A stretch of 64,000 nucleotides of DNA from Lepidonotus clava (GCA_936440205.1 OW387147.1:4340001-4404000); one strand, 5' to 3'; shown: positions 46,908 through 57,003, counted from the stretch's first letter. Notes: generated from the letters alone by a model not told the origin. Program-made: numbers and translations.

Positions 46908-47753
46908 ATGGTTCCATTAGTGACGCGACGCGAGAGTCTGACACGTGCACTCCATAACAAAATATTCAAAATTTACATGTATCAGTTTCATTGGAGATAC
47001 GTATTGTGGTCGTTAACAAAAATGATAATATACGCTCTCAGAGACCCTCTGAGATTCATTTCTAGACTTGTCACCAATCGCACCAGTCTCATCATGTACA
47101 TGAACGCACAACCCTCGGTTCAGCACCGTGTACCGCTGGCACCGCTCATTGGAAGACCATCTCATTTTCTAAATGCGCTGGTCAACGTGCCTTTTGCGCG
47201 AGCATCAGGTATCTGTGGAGAGCATCATTGGGTGAAATACATCTGTCCGAGAGATGGAATGTATCAAATTGAGGGTGAAATTCATCCAAACATTTTATTT
47301 CAAAATTGCAAACTTCTGAAAAACATTCGGCTAACCCAACAATCTCATCTAACGCTCAAAGATATGATAACCAAGAAACCTTGTGTTGTCGGTTTACCGA
47401 CAACACAAGGTATCTTGAGCCACATTTTTGCGCGACACTCTGTCAAGGAAACAGTGCAGAGACGTTTTTGGCGTAAATCAGAAGCAGATCCTGATGGAAA
47501 ACCCTCTATATTTCTGCACGCTGATATTGTTATTCCCCTTATCAACGCAACCATCCGATATCTTGACAAAATAGTGAACACCCTTGACAACAACAAATTC
47601 TTCTATGAAAAAGAGTTCGATACAGAAATCGGACATGGTCAGGAGGGTTGTGACCATATTGTGAGGGTTGTCGGAAGGAATGGTAAAGAATCAAGTCTCG
47701 TGACGGCTTATTCTATTCCTAGATTTACTCCTACTCTTACTATCGAATATTAA
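46908..47753 (+). CDS. Polinton protein of unknown function, 281 aa
   Basis: First rightward gene. The N-terminus is rich in aromatic and hydrophobic residues (IYMYQFHWRYVLWSLTKM), with a possible membrane segment. The later part (HADIVIPLINATIRYLDKIV) shows no motif I recognise. It contains a perfect 14-bp hairpin at 47379-47410. Confidence 0.6.
   Translation: MVPLVTRRESLTRALHNKIFKIYMYQFHWRYVLWSLTKMIIYALRDPLRFISRLVTNRTSLIMYMNAQPSVQHRVPLAPLIGRPSHFLNALVNVPFARASGICGEHHWVKYICPRDGMYQIEGEIHPNILFQNCKLLKNIRLTQQSHLTLKDMITKKPCVVGLPTTQGILSHIFARHSVKETVQRRFWRKSEADPDGKPSIFLHADIVIPLINATIRYLDKIVNTLDNNKFFYEKEFDTEIGHGQEGCDHIVRVVGRNGKESSLVTAYSIPRFTPTLTIEY
47379..47410. repeat. Perfect hairpin inside a Polinton gene
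   Basis: CCTTGTGTTGTCGG, a TTTA loop, then the exact complement: a 14-bp stem. Confidence 0.9.
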
Positions 47754-47793
47754 AAAGAAAACAAAGATCCTCTTATGCTCCTCCAGACTATTC

Positions 47794-47819
47794 GGTTTTC
47801 TACCAAAAGGTAGAAAACC
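47794..47819. terminator. Hairpin 41 bp after a Polinton gene
   Basis: GGTTTTCTACC, AAAA loop, GGTAGAAAACC: an 11-bp stem shortly after the stop at 47753. A terminator or 3'-end role is a guess. Confidence 0.45.
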
Positions 47820-48649
47820 ACCCTTCAACCAATCTCTTTTATTTTCACACTTATAACGTAAAGACGTCCGTTTATTTACTATACAGATCTATAAATCATG
47901 CCATTATTTATGTTGCCATTGAAACAAAACGTTTATGTAGTGATGAATTAGACGCTGGTTAGGTTTATCTCCTGCGACATACGAGCTGATAATAAAGTTG
48001 ATACTATCAAGCTTGTAACTCTAACCACACGTTAACGGTTATAACCACTTAATCAAAATAAAAACACAAACGCCTCAAACGGCGTTCAACGCTTTTCTTG
48101 AAAAGAGAAAAGGGGGTGCATAAAGCTCACCCCTTTTCTCTTTTCAAGAAAACAAAATGCGCGCCGCTCCGCTCGCGGGTGATCCGCGTGGCGGGCGCGG
48201 TTCGGCGGTCGGTGCATTTTGGGTGGGAGGGTGCGTTTTGCACCCGACATCCAGGGGCTGTCCCATAACAAAGACTGATCAAATAAAAAACAAAACGTAT
48301 GGAGAGCGTTTATGGTTCGGTTTCATTAATTTGTTATTCTTTTGTTTTGTGAAAGAGAAAAACCCATGTTATCACAGTTTACACTTTTAATTTGGTATTC
48401 TTTTGTTTCGTTCCGCATAAAAGATTGTTATGATGCCATCTCTTTTAATTTGACGTTATTTTATTTTGATCCTCATAAAATGTTGTTATGACCACATCTC
48501 TTTTCATTTGTCATTATTTTATTTCGTTACAGGAAAAACACCCTTATGTTATAGAAACCAAACAAAAAGGATTGTTTTTTCATTAAAGTGTCATTCAGTA
48601 CATTAACCTTCGACCGGGTAAGACGTGTTATAACTTAAATAGAAAAAAA
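47820..48649. other. Central Polinton intergenic region
   Basis: Non-coding gap of 0.9 kb before the ATPase. It holds a long hairpin (48093-48152), a very GC-rich patch (about 48157-48245), and a run of T/A-rich partial repeats of the type tttaatttg-ttatt-ttttgtt between 48320 and 48530. Confidence 0.6.
48093..48152. repeat. Long hairpin in the Polinton centre
   Basis: The left arm TTTTCTTGAAAAGAGAAAAG (20 bp, then GGGGGTG) pairs with its complement after a 9-base loop. One bulged G interrupts a roughly 25-bp stem. Confidence 0.9.
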
Positions 48650-49321
48650 ATGGAAAGTGTAAAGGAAATCGCATTTGACCCAAGACTACAAGGACCTTTC
48701 ACATGTCTTATCGCTGGACCTTCAGGATGTGGTAAAACACAATTAGTGTTTGAAATTATAGAAAAGGCGAAAACTGTAATAAACCCACCAGTCGATGAGA
48801 TTATATATTGCTATGGACAATGGCAAGACGTTTTCAAGAAGTATCAGGGAAAAGTGAAATTCAACGAAGGTCTACTTTCAAGAGAAGAACTTTTACATAA
48901 GAAAAAGGATTTATCTCAACATTCTCTACTTATAATAGATGATCTGTTAGATAAAGAAGATGCACCTCTTATAAGAGATCTATTCATAAAAGGTTCTCAC
49001 CATAGAAATATGAGTGTTATATTCATAACTCAAAATTTATTTCTGCCTAATAAGGATTTCAGAACACTTAGTTTGAATTCTCATTACATGATAATTTTCA
49101 AAAATCCAAGAGATATGAGTCAAATTCACGCTTTATCACGTCAAGTGTTTCCAACTCATCCACGTTTTCTTACCAACGTATATAACGAAGAAACATCGGC
49201 GAGACACTCATATCTAGTGCTAGACTTCAAGCAGACTACACCCAATACACTAAGGGTGCGTAACAGCGTGACTACACCTCTCAAGACAACTGTATTCATT
49301 CCTACTACACGGAAACAATGA
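48650..49321 (+). CDS. Polinton packaging ATPase (FtsK/HerA type)
   Basis: 223 aa. Walker A GPSGCGKT at about residues 24-31; Walker B as SLLIIDDLLD at about residues 97-106; then HHRNMSVIFITQNLF, typical of the A32-like/HerA packaging ATPases of Polintons. By family it powers genome entry into capsids. It overlaps the next frame by four bases (ATGA). Confidence 0.92.
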   Translation: MESVKEIAFDPRLQGPFTCLIAGPSGCGKTQLVFEIIEKAKTVINPPVDEIIYCYGQWQDVFKKYQGKVKFNEGLLSREELLHKKKDLSQHSLLIIDDLLDKEDAPLIRDLFIKGSHHRNMSVIFITQNLFLPNKDFRTLSLNSHYMIIFKNPRDMSQIHALSRQVFPTHPRFLTNVYNEETSARHSYLVLDFKQTTPNTLRVRNSVTTPLKTTVFIPTTRKQ

Positions 49322-49674
49322 AGGCTAAACAACTCGCTCTCATAAAGAAACATCTTCCTCTATTGAGACATCTGTCTAAATGCACTGGTAAGGAGTGTAA
49401 ACATATAATGATGGGAATGTCTAATGAGGTGATAAGGTTGATAGCGCAAATAGGTGTGAATATTATGAATAAAAACTTGCACATCTCCAATAAACAAGCA
49501 GTCGGTCGTCTATCGAGGTACAAGACACAACTCAAGGGTCTTACCAAGCCTTCAACTACAGTAGGACACAAACGTAAGATTCTTGAACAAGAAGGTGGTT
49601 TTATTGGTACTCTATTGGGATTAGCTGTTCCACTCATATCCAGTCTTATCGGAGGCCTTACAAGACATCATTAG
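49318..49674 (+). CDS. Polinton small protein with hydrophobic C-terminus
   Basis: 118 aa. A basic N-terminal half carries a cysteine pair (CTGKEC) and the C-terminal segment is GGFIGTLLGLAVPLISSLIG, which may insert in or disrupt membranes. Proteins of this size and layout are common beside the ATPase in Polintons. Function not known. Confidence 0.7.
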   Translation: MKAKQLALIKKHLPLLRHLSKCTGKECKHIMMGMSNEVIRLIAQIGVNIMNKNLHISNKQAVGRLSRYKTQLKGLTKPSTTVGHKRKILEQEGGFIGTLLGLAVPLISSLIGGLTRHH

Positions 49675-49680
49675 GAGAAA

Positions 49681-50553
49681 ATGACAAGCTATAAACGAAT
49701 GCTGCTCGTTCATCCAGATGTGTTGCAAAGTTCTAACAAAGTGGAAATGGAGAGTTCAACTGTTTCTGGCAAAGTTGATTCTCCACCTCCTGCCAAAGAA
49801 AGTGACAGGGATTCCTTTTTCGAAAGGTCAATGGTAAAAGAAAAACTTGAACCTACAGCGCCTACCGTGGAGGTGTTAGCTCGTTTACAAAAAGAAATGA
49901 GTCGTGTATTGAACGATCCAACGATGAGCAGAGAGGAGAAACTAGCCACATACAATGATCTCATGAACAGGTCCTCCATCCTTTCCTCTAAAGCTAAAAG
50001 TATGTTGTTTTCAACATCGCACCTTTCACGTTCTCCTTCACCATCTCCACCACCTTCTCCGACTATCATGAAACCTAAAAGAGTTTCTACAAAACCGAGA
50101 GGACTACTTATGCCGAAGGTACTACCACATAAGATGGAAAAAGCACTAGAAAAAGTTGCGGGTTCTTACCTTAACTCTGTGCGTAATCTCTACAAGACCT
50201 TGGCCAAATCACGAAAACAGTTCACAAAGGACGGTCGGCTCATTCTAGGAGACACACCTATAGATGAAACACATTTAATGAATCTTCTTTCGAGTGCAGT
50301 GCGACCGACTACTAAGAAGCGAGCCAGCTTACCGGGGCAGAAACAATTCGTCCAGATTGTTAAGAAGTTAAATCCGAAAATGAAATATATAAGGAACTAC
50401 AACATGAAGGGTTCCGACAGTGAAGAGGAACATGAAGAGGTGGAAACACCTAGGCGGAAAGAGAAGTCTCCTCAACAAGAAGGTCACGGCCGAAGTAAGA
50501 GACATCGACACTTTACAGTAACACCATTTGTAAAATGGTCTACAAGGCTCTGA
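49681..50553 (+). CDS. Polinton protein of unknown function, 290 aa
   Basis: Starts six bases after the previous stop. Low-complexity N-terminal half (SPSPSPPPSP), an ordered middle (LNSVRNLYKTLAKSRKQF and DGRLILGDTPID), and an acidic then basic tail. Probably a virion or assembly protein. It overlaps the integrase start by 19 bases. Confidence 0.65.
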   Translation: MTSYKRMLLVHPDVLQSSNKVEMESSTVSGKVDSPPPAKESDRDSFFERSMVKEKLEPTAPTVEVLARLQKEMSRVLNDPTMSREEKLATYNDLMNRSSILSSKAKSMLFSTSHLSRSPSPSPPPSPTIMKPKRVSTKPRGLLMPKVLPHKMEKALEKVAGSYLNSVRNLYKTLAKSRKQFTKDGRLILGDTPIDETHLMNLLSSAVRPTTKKRASLPGQKQFVQIVKKLNPKMKYIRNYNMKGSDSEEEHEEVETPRRKEKSPQQEGHGRSKRHRHFTVTPFVKWSTRL

Positions 50554-51620
50554 AGAAAGATGTGGTTAAACACTTCACTGATCCTAAACAGCCAGCAAGC
50601 TTCACAAGTGCATCCAAAATAAAGAAACACTATTTCAAAAACACTGACATAAAGCATATTGAAGATGCACTTGAATCTGTTGATGCTTATACTAAACATA
50701 AACCATTCAAGAGGCGGTTTCCTAGACGTAAAACACAGACTTTTGGAATAGATAAACAATGGCAAATGGACTTGATAGATATGCAACAGTTCAAAAAGTA
50801 TAACAAAGGCTATTCATATATAATGGTTGCCATAGATGTCTTCTCCAGATTTGGATTTGCACAAGCTATAAAAAGTAAAAAAGCCACAGATGTTACGGAA
50901 GCTTTCAAAGTTATGACAGTTAAAAGATGTCCTAAATACCTTCAAACAGATAAAGGTAAAGAGTTCCTGAACAAAACTTTTCAGGATTACTTGAAAGAGA
51001 CAGGTGTATCTTTTTTCACTGGAGAAAATGATGACATAAAATGTTCTATAGCAGAAAGGTTCAACGGGACCTTACAACAGAAAATGTGGCGATACTTCAC
51101 TCACATGAAAACCTACACATACATAGATGTACTTCAAGATCTAGTGCATTCTTACAACCACACCTTTCATTCTACCATAGGAGGTCGACCGGTAGACGTT
51201 AATAAAGATAACGCCGATCGATTGTTCTATCATTTGTATGAAAGAGTGAGAGCTAAAGATTTAAAGACGAAAAGAAAACCTTTAATGAAAAGTGGTGATA
51301 GAGCACGAATTCTAAGAAAAAAGAAAACCTTTAATCGTGGATATGAACCAAATTGGAGTGAAGAAATATTCACTGTAAAGAACCCAGACTATATTAAGGG
51401 GTATGAAATCGAAGATACCCTTCAAGAAAGAATAAAGGGGTGGTTTTATCCTCAAGAGGTTCAGAAGGTAAAAGTTACTCCGAGGAAGCAGTACACTGTC
51501 GAGAGCATCCTTAAATATAGAGGAAAAGGTGCTAAAAGAGAAGCACTCATTAAGTGGAAAGGATACGGAGACAAATTCAACAGTTGGGAACCAGTCAAGA
51601 ACATACAAAAATGGATGTAA
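50535..51620 (+). CDS. Polinton integrase (RVE type) with chromodomain
   Basis: 361 aa. The catalytic core has QMDLIDM (first Asp), LQTDKGKEF (second Asp) and IAERFNGTLQQK (Glu), the D,D-35-E arrangement of retroviral-like integrases. The C-terminal chromodomain (YTVESILKYR, then ALIKWKGYGDKFNSWEP) is of a kind that binds modified histone tails and can guide insertion. By family it inserts the element with a 6-bp target duplication. Confidence 0.94.
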   Translation: MVYKALKKDVVKHFTDPKQPASFTSASKIKKHYFKNTDIKHIEDALESVDAYTKHKPFKRRFPRRKTQTFGIDKQWQMDLIDMQQFKKYNKGYSYIMVAIDVFSRFGFAQAIKSKKATDVTEAFKVMTVKRCPKYLQTDKGKEFLNKTFQDYLKETGVSFFTGENDDIKCSIAERFNGTLQQKMWRYFTHMKTYTYIDVLQDLVHSYNHTFHSTIGGRPVDVNKDNADRLFYHLYERVRAKDLKTKRKPLMKSGDRARILRKKKTFNRGYEPNWSEEIFTVKNPDYIKGYEIEDTLQERIKGWFYPQEVQKVKVTPRKQYTVESILKYRGKGAKREALIKWKGYGDKFNSWEPVKNIQKWM

Positions 51621-53032
51621 CCTGCACCCTACCCAGTAACTCATCTACTAAGACCTTTCCAGACAACACTCTGAGCACTTACAGAGTTCTTTTACAAAAG
51701 TATATGGTACTACCAGCTGACACAGACTGTGCGTTATCTGAAATAACGCTTCCAGTAAAATGGTACAATGTGCGAAAATCAACTTTCTACCTTCTCAGCG
51801 CAGAAGCACCGTCAGAAAAGAAGAAACATAACACCGCACCAACTAGGGCAAGAACTTCCCGCGGTTCTGATGAACAGCCTTCTTCTGAATCTCCTGCTAC
51901 TTCCACAACTACACCTGGAACTGCAGCTGGTTCAATTGAAACACCGACAGTACCAGACCCTGATCATGAAGAGTCTTCTGGAGCGTTTATTTCAGATGCA
52001 GTGTCAGCTGTAAGAACAGTTAGTGAGAGTATAGCTCCTCCGACACCAAGTTCTCACACTTCCGACGGACCTACACCTCCTAAAAAACCTAGAGAAGGAG
52101 TTACTCCATTACAAACACCTCCGACAAGGTCCGTTGAAGCTATCACTCGACTAAAGCGTGAAATAGAGAGCAGTAGGAAAAAACGTGACAGAGAACCGTT
52201 CCTAACAGACATGTTTGATACTGATTTGGTAACACACATGCATGAAACACCCCCGAAAAGAAAACTAGAAGTTGAAATGGAGGGAATTGAAAAAGAAGAA
52301 AACGATGACGATGACGACCAACCAGAGCCCACAGAAGTATTCGAAGAAGCTGATGCTGATGAACCAAAAAAGCTGCCTCCCACATTGAGTTACATCGATT
52401 CATTAGCAAGGAAGCACTTTCCAGGAAAACGGTCTTACGCTCGTTTCTCAATGGAAAGCGGGCGAGTGGAAACCAACAAAGATCTGATCAAACTCCTGAA
52501 TAAAATAATGAAGAAAAATATACCAAAAGTCATCAAGAAAATGAAAGAAGAAAAGCGAAAAAATAAAGGAAATGGTCCAGATGAAATTTTCTCTTATAAC
52601 GAATTCACAATGAAAACACTTATTGCACTGCCTTCCAACACAATGCTCGTCATACCAGAAAACCTTTCTTATCAACTTGGTTTCGAAGGAAAAATATACA
52701 TGGGTAGGCGCACACGAGCAAAACAAATAACAGATGTCAACTACAGAAACCATACAGTCTATGTCTACTCTGACATTATTCACAACGGGGTAGTAGGAGA
52801 TACTGAAGCGCCACTTCTTCGATGTATGGCTGTAAACAACTACTCTCAAAAAACAATGGACACAATAAACTTTCCCAATTTGATTTTCCATCCTCTACGA
52901 ATAACACATTTCAAAGAGATCGGAGTGTACTTAAGAGACAGTGCAGGCGAACCTATACCATTTGAGCACGGGGAAGTGTCGGTAGTACTGACCTTTAGAG
53001 CTCTCTCTCATCCCTATAGTACATTAGTATAA
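51612..53032 (+). CDS. Polinton structural-type protein, 473 aa
   Basis: The frame is open from 51554; the start at 51612, just before the integrase stop, gives MDVTCTLPSNSS and is the likelier one. Two conserved ends flank a long acidic, low-complexity middle. The C-terminal end (VYVYSDIIHNGVVGD, then LRITHFKEIGVYLRDSAG) is typical of a protein conserved among animal Polintons, presumed to belong to the particle. Confidence 0.75.
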
Positions 53033-53050
53033 GAAGGAAGACATTGGAAA

Positions 53051-53515
53051 ATGGTGAGTTACTATATGAACGTGCCACCCTTGTATTCATCACCAAGAGG
53101 TGAATATGGCCAATATTATAAGCGTTCACAATTTGGAAGTGGACAATTACCTGCTTTCGGTGGAGCTAAAAGACAACGTGGCCACGGAATATTCGGAAGT
53201 ATAATGAGATCGGCTCTTCCGATGATAAAGAAGCTCGGTGCGTCAGCATTTAAAGCAGCCGTCCCCACCATCGTCAAAACAGGAAAAGGTGTTTTTGACG
53301 ATGTCGTGGCTGGAAAAAACTTTAAGAAGAGCCTCGTAAAAAGGTCAAAGAGTGCAGGAAGTTCCTTAATGGACACAGCATTCAGTGCAGCCAGAAGGTA
53401 CTTAAACACTGACGACGATGGCCCTCCAGCCAAACGACGCCGAGCAACGCAAGGTGCAAGACGTGGTAACGGGAAGAAGAAGAGTGTAGGTAGACGTAAG
53501 TCTACCCTTTTCTAA
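53051..53515 (+). CDS. Polinton basic core/minor virion protein
   Basis: 154 aa, very basic, with LPAFGGAKRQRGHGIFGSIM at about residues 33-52, a hydrophobic helix (ALPMIKKLGASAFKAAVP) and a KRRRATQGARRGNGKKK tail. It resembles small basic virion proteins that coat DNA (adenovirus pX/pVII-like in character). Starts 19 bases after the previous stop. Confidence 0.75.
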   Translation: MVSYYMNVPPLYSSPRGEYGQYYKRSQFGSGQLPAFGGAKRQRGHGIFGSIMRSALPMIKKLGASAFKAAVPTIVKTGKGVFDDVVAGKNFKKSLVKRSKSAGSSLMDTAFSAARRYLNTDDDGPPAKRRRATQGARRGNGKKKSVGRRKSTLF

Positions 53516-53525
53516 AGGGTTCATC

Positions 53526-54836
53526 ATGAGTCTCATTCACCCCTGTGCGGCAACATGTGCCGTAGGTGAATTGGATTTACACGCACTACCTATATCACAG
53601 AAAGATATTCTCCGAAGTCAATTCGTCAAGAAAACAACAAACAACGCTCTCACTGACACCACAACTTGTTTTGACTTCACCTTCGAACCGAGCAATCTTT
53701 ACACAGACCTCAGCGAAGCTGAACTCTACCTAGAGTATGTAGTTCAAGCAAACGACGAAGCTGCCTTAACCGTGGCACACGATGCAGCTCCAGTCAACAA
53801 CTTAATTCATTCACTTTTCAGCAGCGTGCAGCTTCTCGTCAACGGGGAGAAGGTAACTTCGAACAATGAAGAGTACTCCTACAAGTCCTATCTCATCGAC
53901 CTCCTGACGACGGAGGAGGGGGCCAGAAAGTGTCGCCTCCAAGGTTGCCAGAACTGGTTCATGGACACCCCGGAAAAAATGGACACCAGAGGTGCAGCCA
54001 ACGCAGGTTGGAACTCACGACGAACAGTCCATGTCGGAGGTGTTAAGTCTATGGTAGCAAGACCACACCTCGATTTGTTTACTCAGTGTAAACTCCTACC
54101 CTCTCACTGCGAGATCAAACTCGTCTTCAAACGTCAGCCCGCCAGCTTCTACATGCAGATGGCCGCTAACGAGAGTTACAAAGTCGTCATCAAGAAGGCC
54201 GAAATGACCATGCGCCAAGTTCACGTCAGGGACGAGGTGGTGGAGGTACACAATAAAAGTGTACACGACCCCAAGATGGGACCATTCAACTACCCGATCA
54301 CCAGGAGCAAGGTCACAAAGCACACCCTCACGCAAGGTTCATCGGAGTACACGTGGACCGTCCCCGACACAACGCAGATCCCCACGGGGGTGATTATTGG
54401 CTTCGTCAAAGAGTCGGCCAGCTCAGGGAGCAAGACGGAGAATCCGTTCAACTTCAAGCACTACGACGTAACAGAAGTAGCCTTGCAGTTCGACGATCAG
54501 AAGTTCCACGTGAAGACAGACTTTGTCAACGGAAACGTTAGCAGAGCCTACAGTCAACTCTTCAAGGAGACTGGACTATTAGCTTCGGGTCACGACTGCG
54601 GTATTCAGTTACATCATTTTAAGAACGGGTACACGTTGTTTGCTTTCGACCTGACCCCCGACCGAACTCCGGAGGACGCCCGAATCAACCTGCTGCGACA
54701 GGGAAAGCTGTCGGTGTCCCTGAAGTTTGCTGAAGCGCTGGGTCACGCGGTTTCAGTAATTATGCTGAGCACTTATGACAGCTTGATCCAGCTCACAGCC
54801 GACCGATTGCCGGTCACTGACTACGCCATGGTGTAG
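53526..54836 (+). CDS. Polinton major capsid-like protein
   Basis: 436 aa, looks whole. The AELYLEYVVQ, LFSSVQLLVNGEKVTSNNEE and YSYKSYLIDLL blocks, and later RINLLRQGKLSVSLKF, are those of the double jelly-roll capsid candidate of metazoan Polintons. It is markedly GC-richer than its neighbours. Confidence 0.9.
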   Translation: MSLIHPCAATCAVGELDLHALPISQKDILRSQFVKKTTNNALTDTTTCFDFTFEPSNLYTDLSEAELYLEYVVQANDEAALTVAHDAAPVNNLIHSLFSSVQLLVNGEKVTSNNEEYSYKSYLIDLLTTEEGARKCRLQGCQNWFMDTPEKMDTRGAANAGWNSRRTVHVGGVKSMVARPHLDLFTQCKLLPSHCEIKLVFKRQPASFYMQMAANESYKVVIKKAEMTMRQVHVRDEVVEVHNKSVHDPKMGPFNYPITRSKVTKHTLTQGSSEYTWTVPDTTQIPTGVIIGFVKESASSGSKTENPFNFKHYDVTEVALQFDDQKFHVKTDFVNGNVSRAYSQLFKETGLLASGHDCGIQLHHFKNGYTLFAFDLTPDRTPEDARINLLRQGKLSVSLKFAEALGHAVSVIMLSTYDSLIQLTADRLPVTDYAMV

Positions 54837-54844
54837 AACTGAAG

Positions 54845-55345
54845 ATGGTTCTCAAAACCTCAGAATTGAACAAAATTCTACGCAACCATCCCCACACAAA
54901 TAGATATTTCCTTGGAACTTTTCCCTCTGATAGAATACCAAAAAAACCACAACCCTTCACTTGTTTCATTAGCAACACAGATCCTCACAATAAACCAGGG
55001 GAACATTGGGTAGCATTTTGGGTATCACCACAAGGGAAAACTTTCTATTTTGACTCATTCGGGTTACCACCAATAGCTATAAAACACATCTCGTTCTGCC
55101 AACGTTCGTCATACGGTATCTGGGAGTATAACCGACAACAACTACAAGCACTCACAACCACCACCTGCGGAGCGCACTGTGTTCGTTTTCTCATAGAAAC
55201 ATGTCGCACTCTCAACCCCTACGTCGCACTGTCAGCGCTAGGTACCCCAGCCATGACAAACCTAACGGACAAGACAGTTCTTTCTTACATGAACTTAAAC
55301 CGGTGGAAATGGAGAAGACGGAAACACCAGATGTTGAAACGCTAG
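54845..55345 (+). CDS. Polinton cysteine protease (adenain/Ulp1-like)
   Basis: 166 aa. The His block GEHWVAFW, the acidic block FYFDSFG, and the Gln/Cys block with TTTCGAHCVRFL give the catalytic order of adenovirus-type maturation proteases. Starts eight bases after the capsid gene. Confidence 0.92.
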   Translation: MVLKTSELNKILRNHPHTNRYFLGTFPSDRIPKKPQPFTCFISNTDPHNKPGEHWVAFWVSPQGKTFYFDSFGLPPIAIKHISFCQRSSYGIWEYNRQQLQALTTTTCGAHCVRFLIETCRTLNPYVALSALGTPAMTNLTDKTVLSYMNLNRWKWRRRKHQMLKR

Positions 55346-55620
55346 AAATGTGGTTATCTACAGATACAGTGGAAAAAGGAGAGTCATCAGAAGAAGAAGA
55401 TGTAATACTGGACATGCCTAAGAGACGTCCCATATCACTAGGTCGCATGCAACGTGATCTGGAGAACACCATTGACTGTGTGGAGGCCCTGTCGTCTAAT
55501 GTTGACCGACTCCTCTTCGCCGTTACCAACTTGCAAAGTAAGCTGGAAGAACTCACAGAACGTTCAGCGCAATCTAGAGGCTGTGGTTTCTCATGCTCCA
55601 ACAATTCCTTCGCCCTTTAA
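55309..55620 (+). CDS. Polinton small coiled-coil-like protein
   Basis: About 103 aa if started at MEKTETPD, overlapping the protease end in another frame (the frame is open from 55201). Acidic N-terminus (GESSEEEDVILDM), then heptad-like LSSNVDRLLFAVTNLQSKLEEL, a likely coiled coil. Role unknown. Confidence 0.6.
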   Translation: MEKTETPDVETLEMWLSTDTVEKGESSEEEDVILDMPKRRPISLGRMQRDLENTIDCVEALSSNVDRLLFAVTNLQSKLEELTERSAQSRGCGFSCSNNSFAL

Positions 55621-56242
55621 GAAAATAACTGACCAAGGACAATGAATTATAGATAAAAAGCTGAAAAATGACTGCCCAAGGACAATGAACTATAGCTAAA
55701 AAAAACTGAAACATTTTCACTATATAGGAAATGTATGAAAAACCAAAAAAAGTATAAAATATATGAAAAAACATAAAATATTTAACAATTTTTTAAAAAA
55801 TCTAAAAGAAAAGCAATGTATATATGAATTATAATCCGCTTTTTACGATTTTTAATAAAAAATAACTAAAAAAATGTTGTTTTGTTTTATTTATTATATG
55901 TAATGAACAATAAATGCCATAAGCTTATACAAACTATATACAAAAAAAATGTAAAAATAACGAAAATAATAGAACATCCGGTAAAATTATCCGGTAAAAT
56001 ATACGTAGAAAGTATATATAAAAAAAATGAAAAAATAACGAAATAACACATACGTTCCTTAAACGTATTTTTAAAAGTAGGTCACGAAAGTAGGTCGTAA
56101 TGACCTAATTATTCAAAGTCTCTATTAGTCTATGAACCTATTTATGCCCGATGCTCACTCGTACTGACCTAGTGACCTAATTAGTAGCATTGACTATGCG
56201 CGCCAGCGACTCCATTATACTACTCATGTCTTACCCCAAAGC
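55621..56242. other. AT-rich region after the last Polinton gene
   Basis: Contains a duplicated motif (ccaaggacaatgaa-tatag at about 55633 and 55677), A/T-rich runs and short repeats (aaaaataacgaaa twice; ccggtaaaat twice). The element end probably lies here but cannot be placed. Confidence 0.4.
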
Positions 56243-56425
56243 CTGACTGAAATTACATTTTATGTTGCTCTTTTAACATTTATGTTAAATCCTTACATTT
56301 TACGTCTGCTCATAATTACATTTTAGGTTAACATGAATTACATTTTATGTTACATTTACATTTTACGTTAATTCCATTTACATTTTACATTGATTTACGT
56401 TAGACCGGACATTTTACGGTCTAAC
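56243..56425. repeat. ACATTTTAYGTT array with end hairpin
   Basis: Eight or so drifting copies of TACATTTTATGTT/TACATTTTACGTT, closed by a 9-bp hairpin (GTTAGACCG...CGGTCTAAC, 56399-56425). Confidence 0.75.
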
Positions 56426-57003
56426 ACCCCCCACTCCACCAGCTGGCTGTTTCCAAAGCTTTTAGGTTTTTCTACTTAGTGATGGTGGTGCCCCCTAGGA
56501 GATTAGAGTTGAGTAATGTAGGGTGAAATGACACATCAGCCAATCAGATTGCTGCATTCTGACACATCTTGCACATAGTTTATGTTAATCTCTTGAAGCT
56601 AAGCAAAAGGACATAATTTGATATATCCCGGCGAATATGTTATAATATACGGAACTTATCAGACATACATATTTCTGATTTATATAAAAGGAAAATATGT
56701 AGACTAATACAGTCTAATGAGATTAATATGAAGCCCATATCTTGCCATACAAGGCATGCTCCACAGGTTTATGTACCAACAACAAAAATTGAATATATCA
56801 TGAAGTCGCCTAATTTCTGTTCCAAGAGTCTGTGGAATAATCTGCCGAAAGAACTGTGACAACATGGTATCTATAAAGCTAGAATAAAGCATTTGATAGA
56901 GCTATATCAATAAGCAGCGATAGCAGAGCTCACTGCAGTTATTTCTGTATAAACCATCCCCCCGAAGGCTGGTGCAGTTGAGAAGTAGATCAGAATGAGA
57001 GGA

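Larger units (their letters stand above)
40611..56060. mobile_element. Polinton (Maverick) element
   Basis: The gene set is diagnostic: protein-primed family B polymerase, retroviral-type integrase, FtsK/HerA-type packaging ATPase, adenain-like protease, double jelly-roll major capsid-like protein and basic virion proteins. Leftward genes occupy 40842-46781 and rightward genes 46908-55620. The left limit is placed where similarity to the repeat at 30.1-30.6 kb ends. The right limit is a guess within AT-rich DNA after 55620. No convincing terminal inverted repeat or target duplication was seen by eye. It looks nearly whole, with about one break, so the insertion is probably fairly recent. Confidence 0.9.

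Noticed and set aside
40611-56060. Terminal inverted repeats for the Polinton
   Set aside because: T-rich DNA at 40611-40840 and A-rich DNA at 55700-55880 are loosely complementary, but only as expected from composition. No convincing repeat was found by eye.
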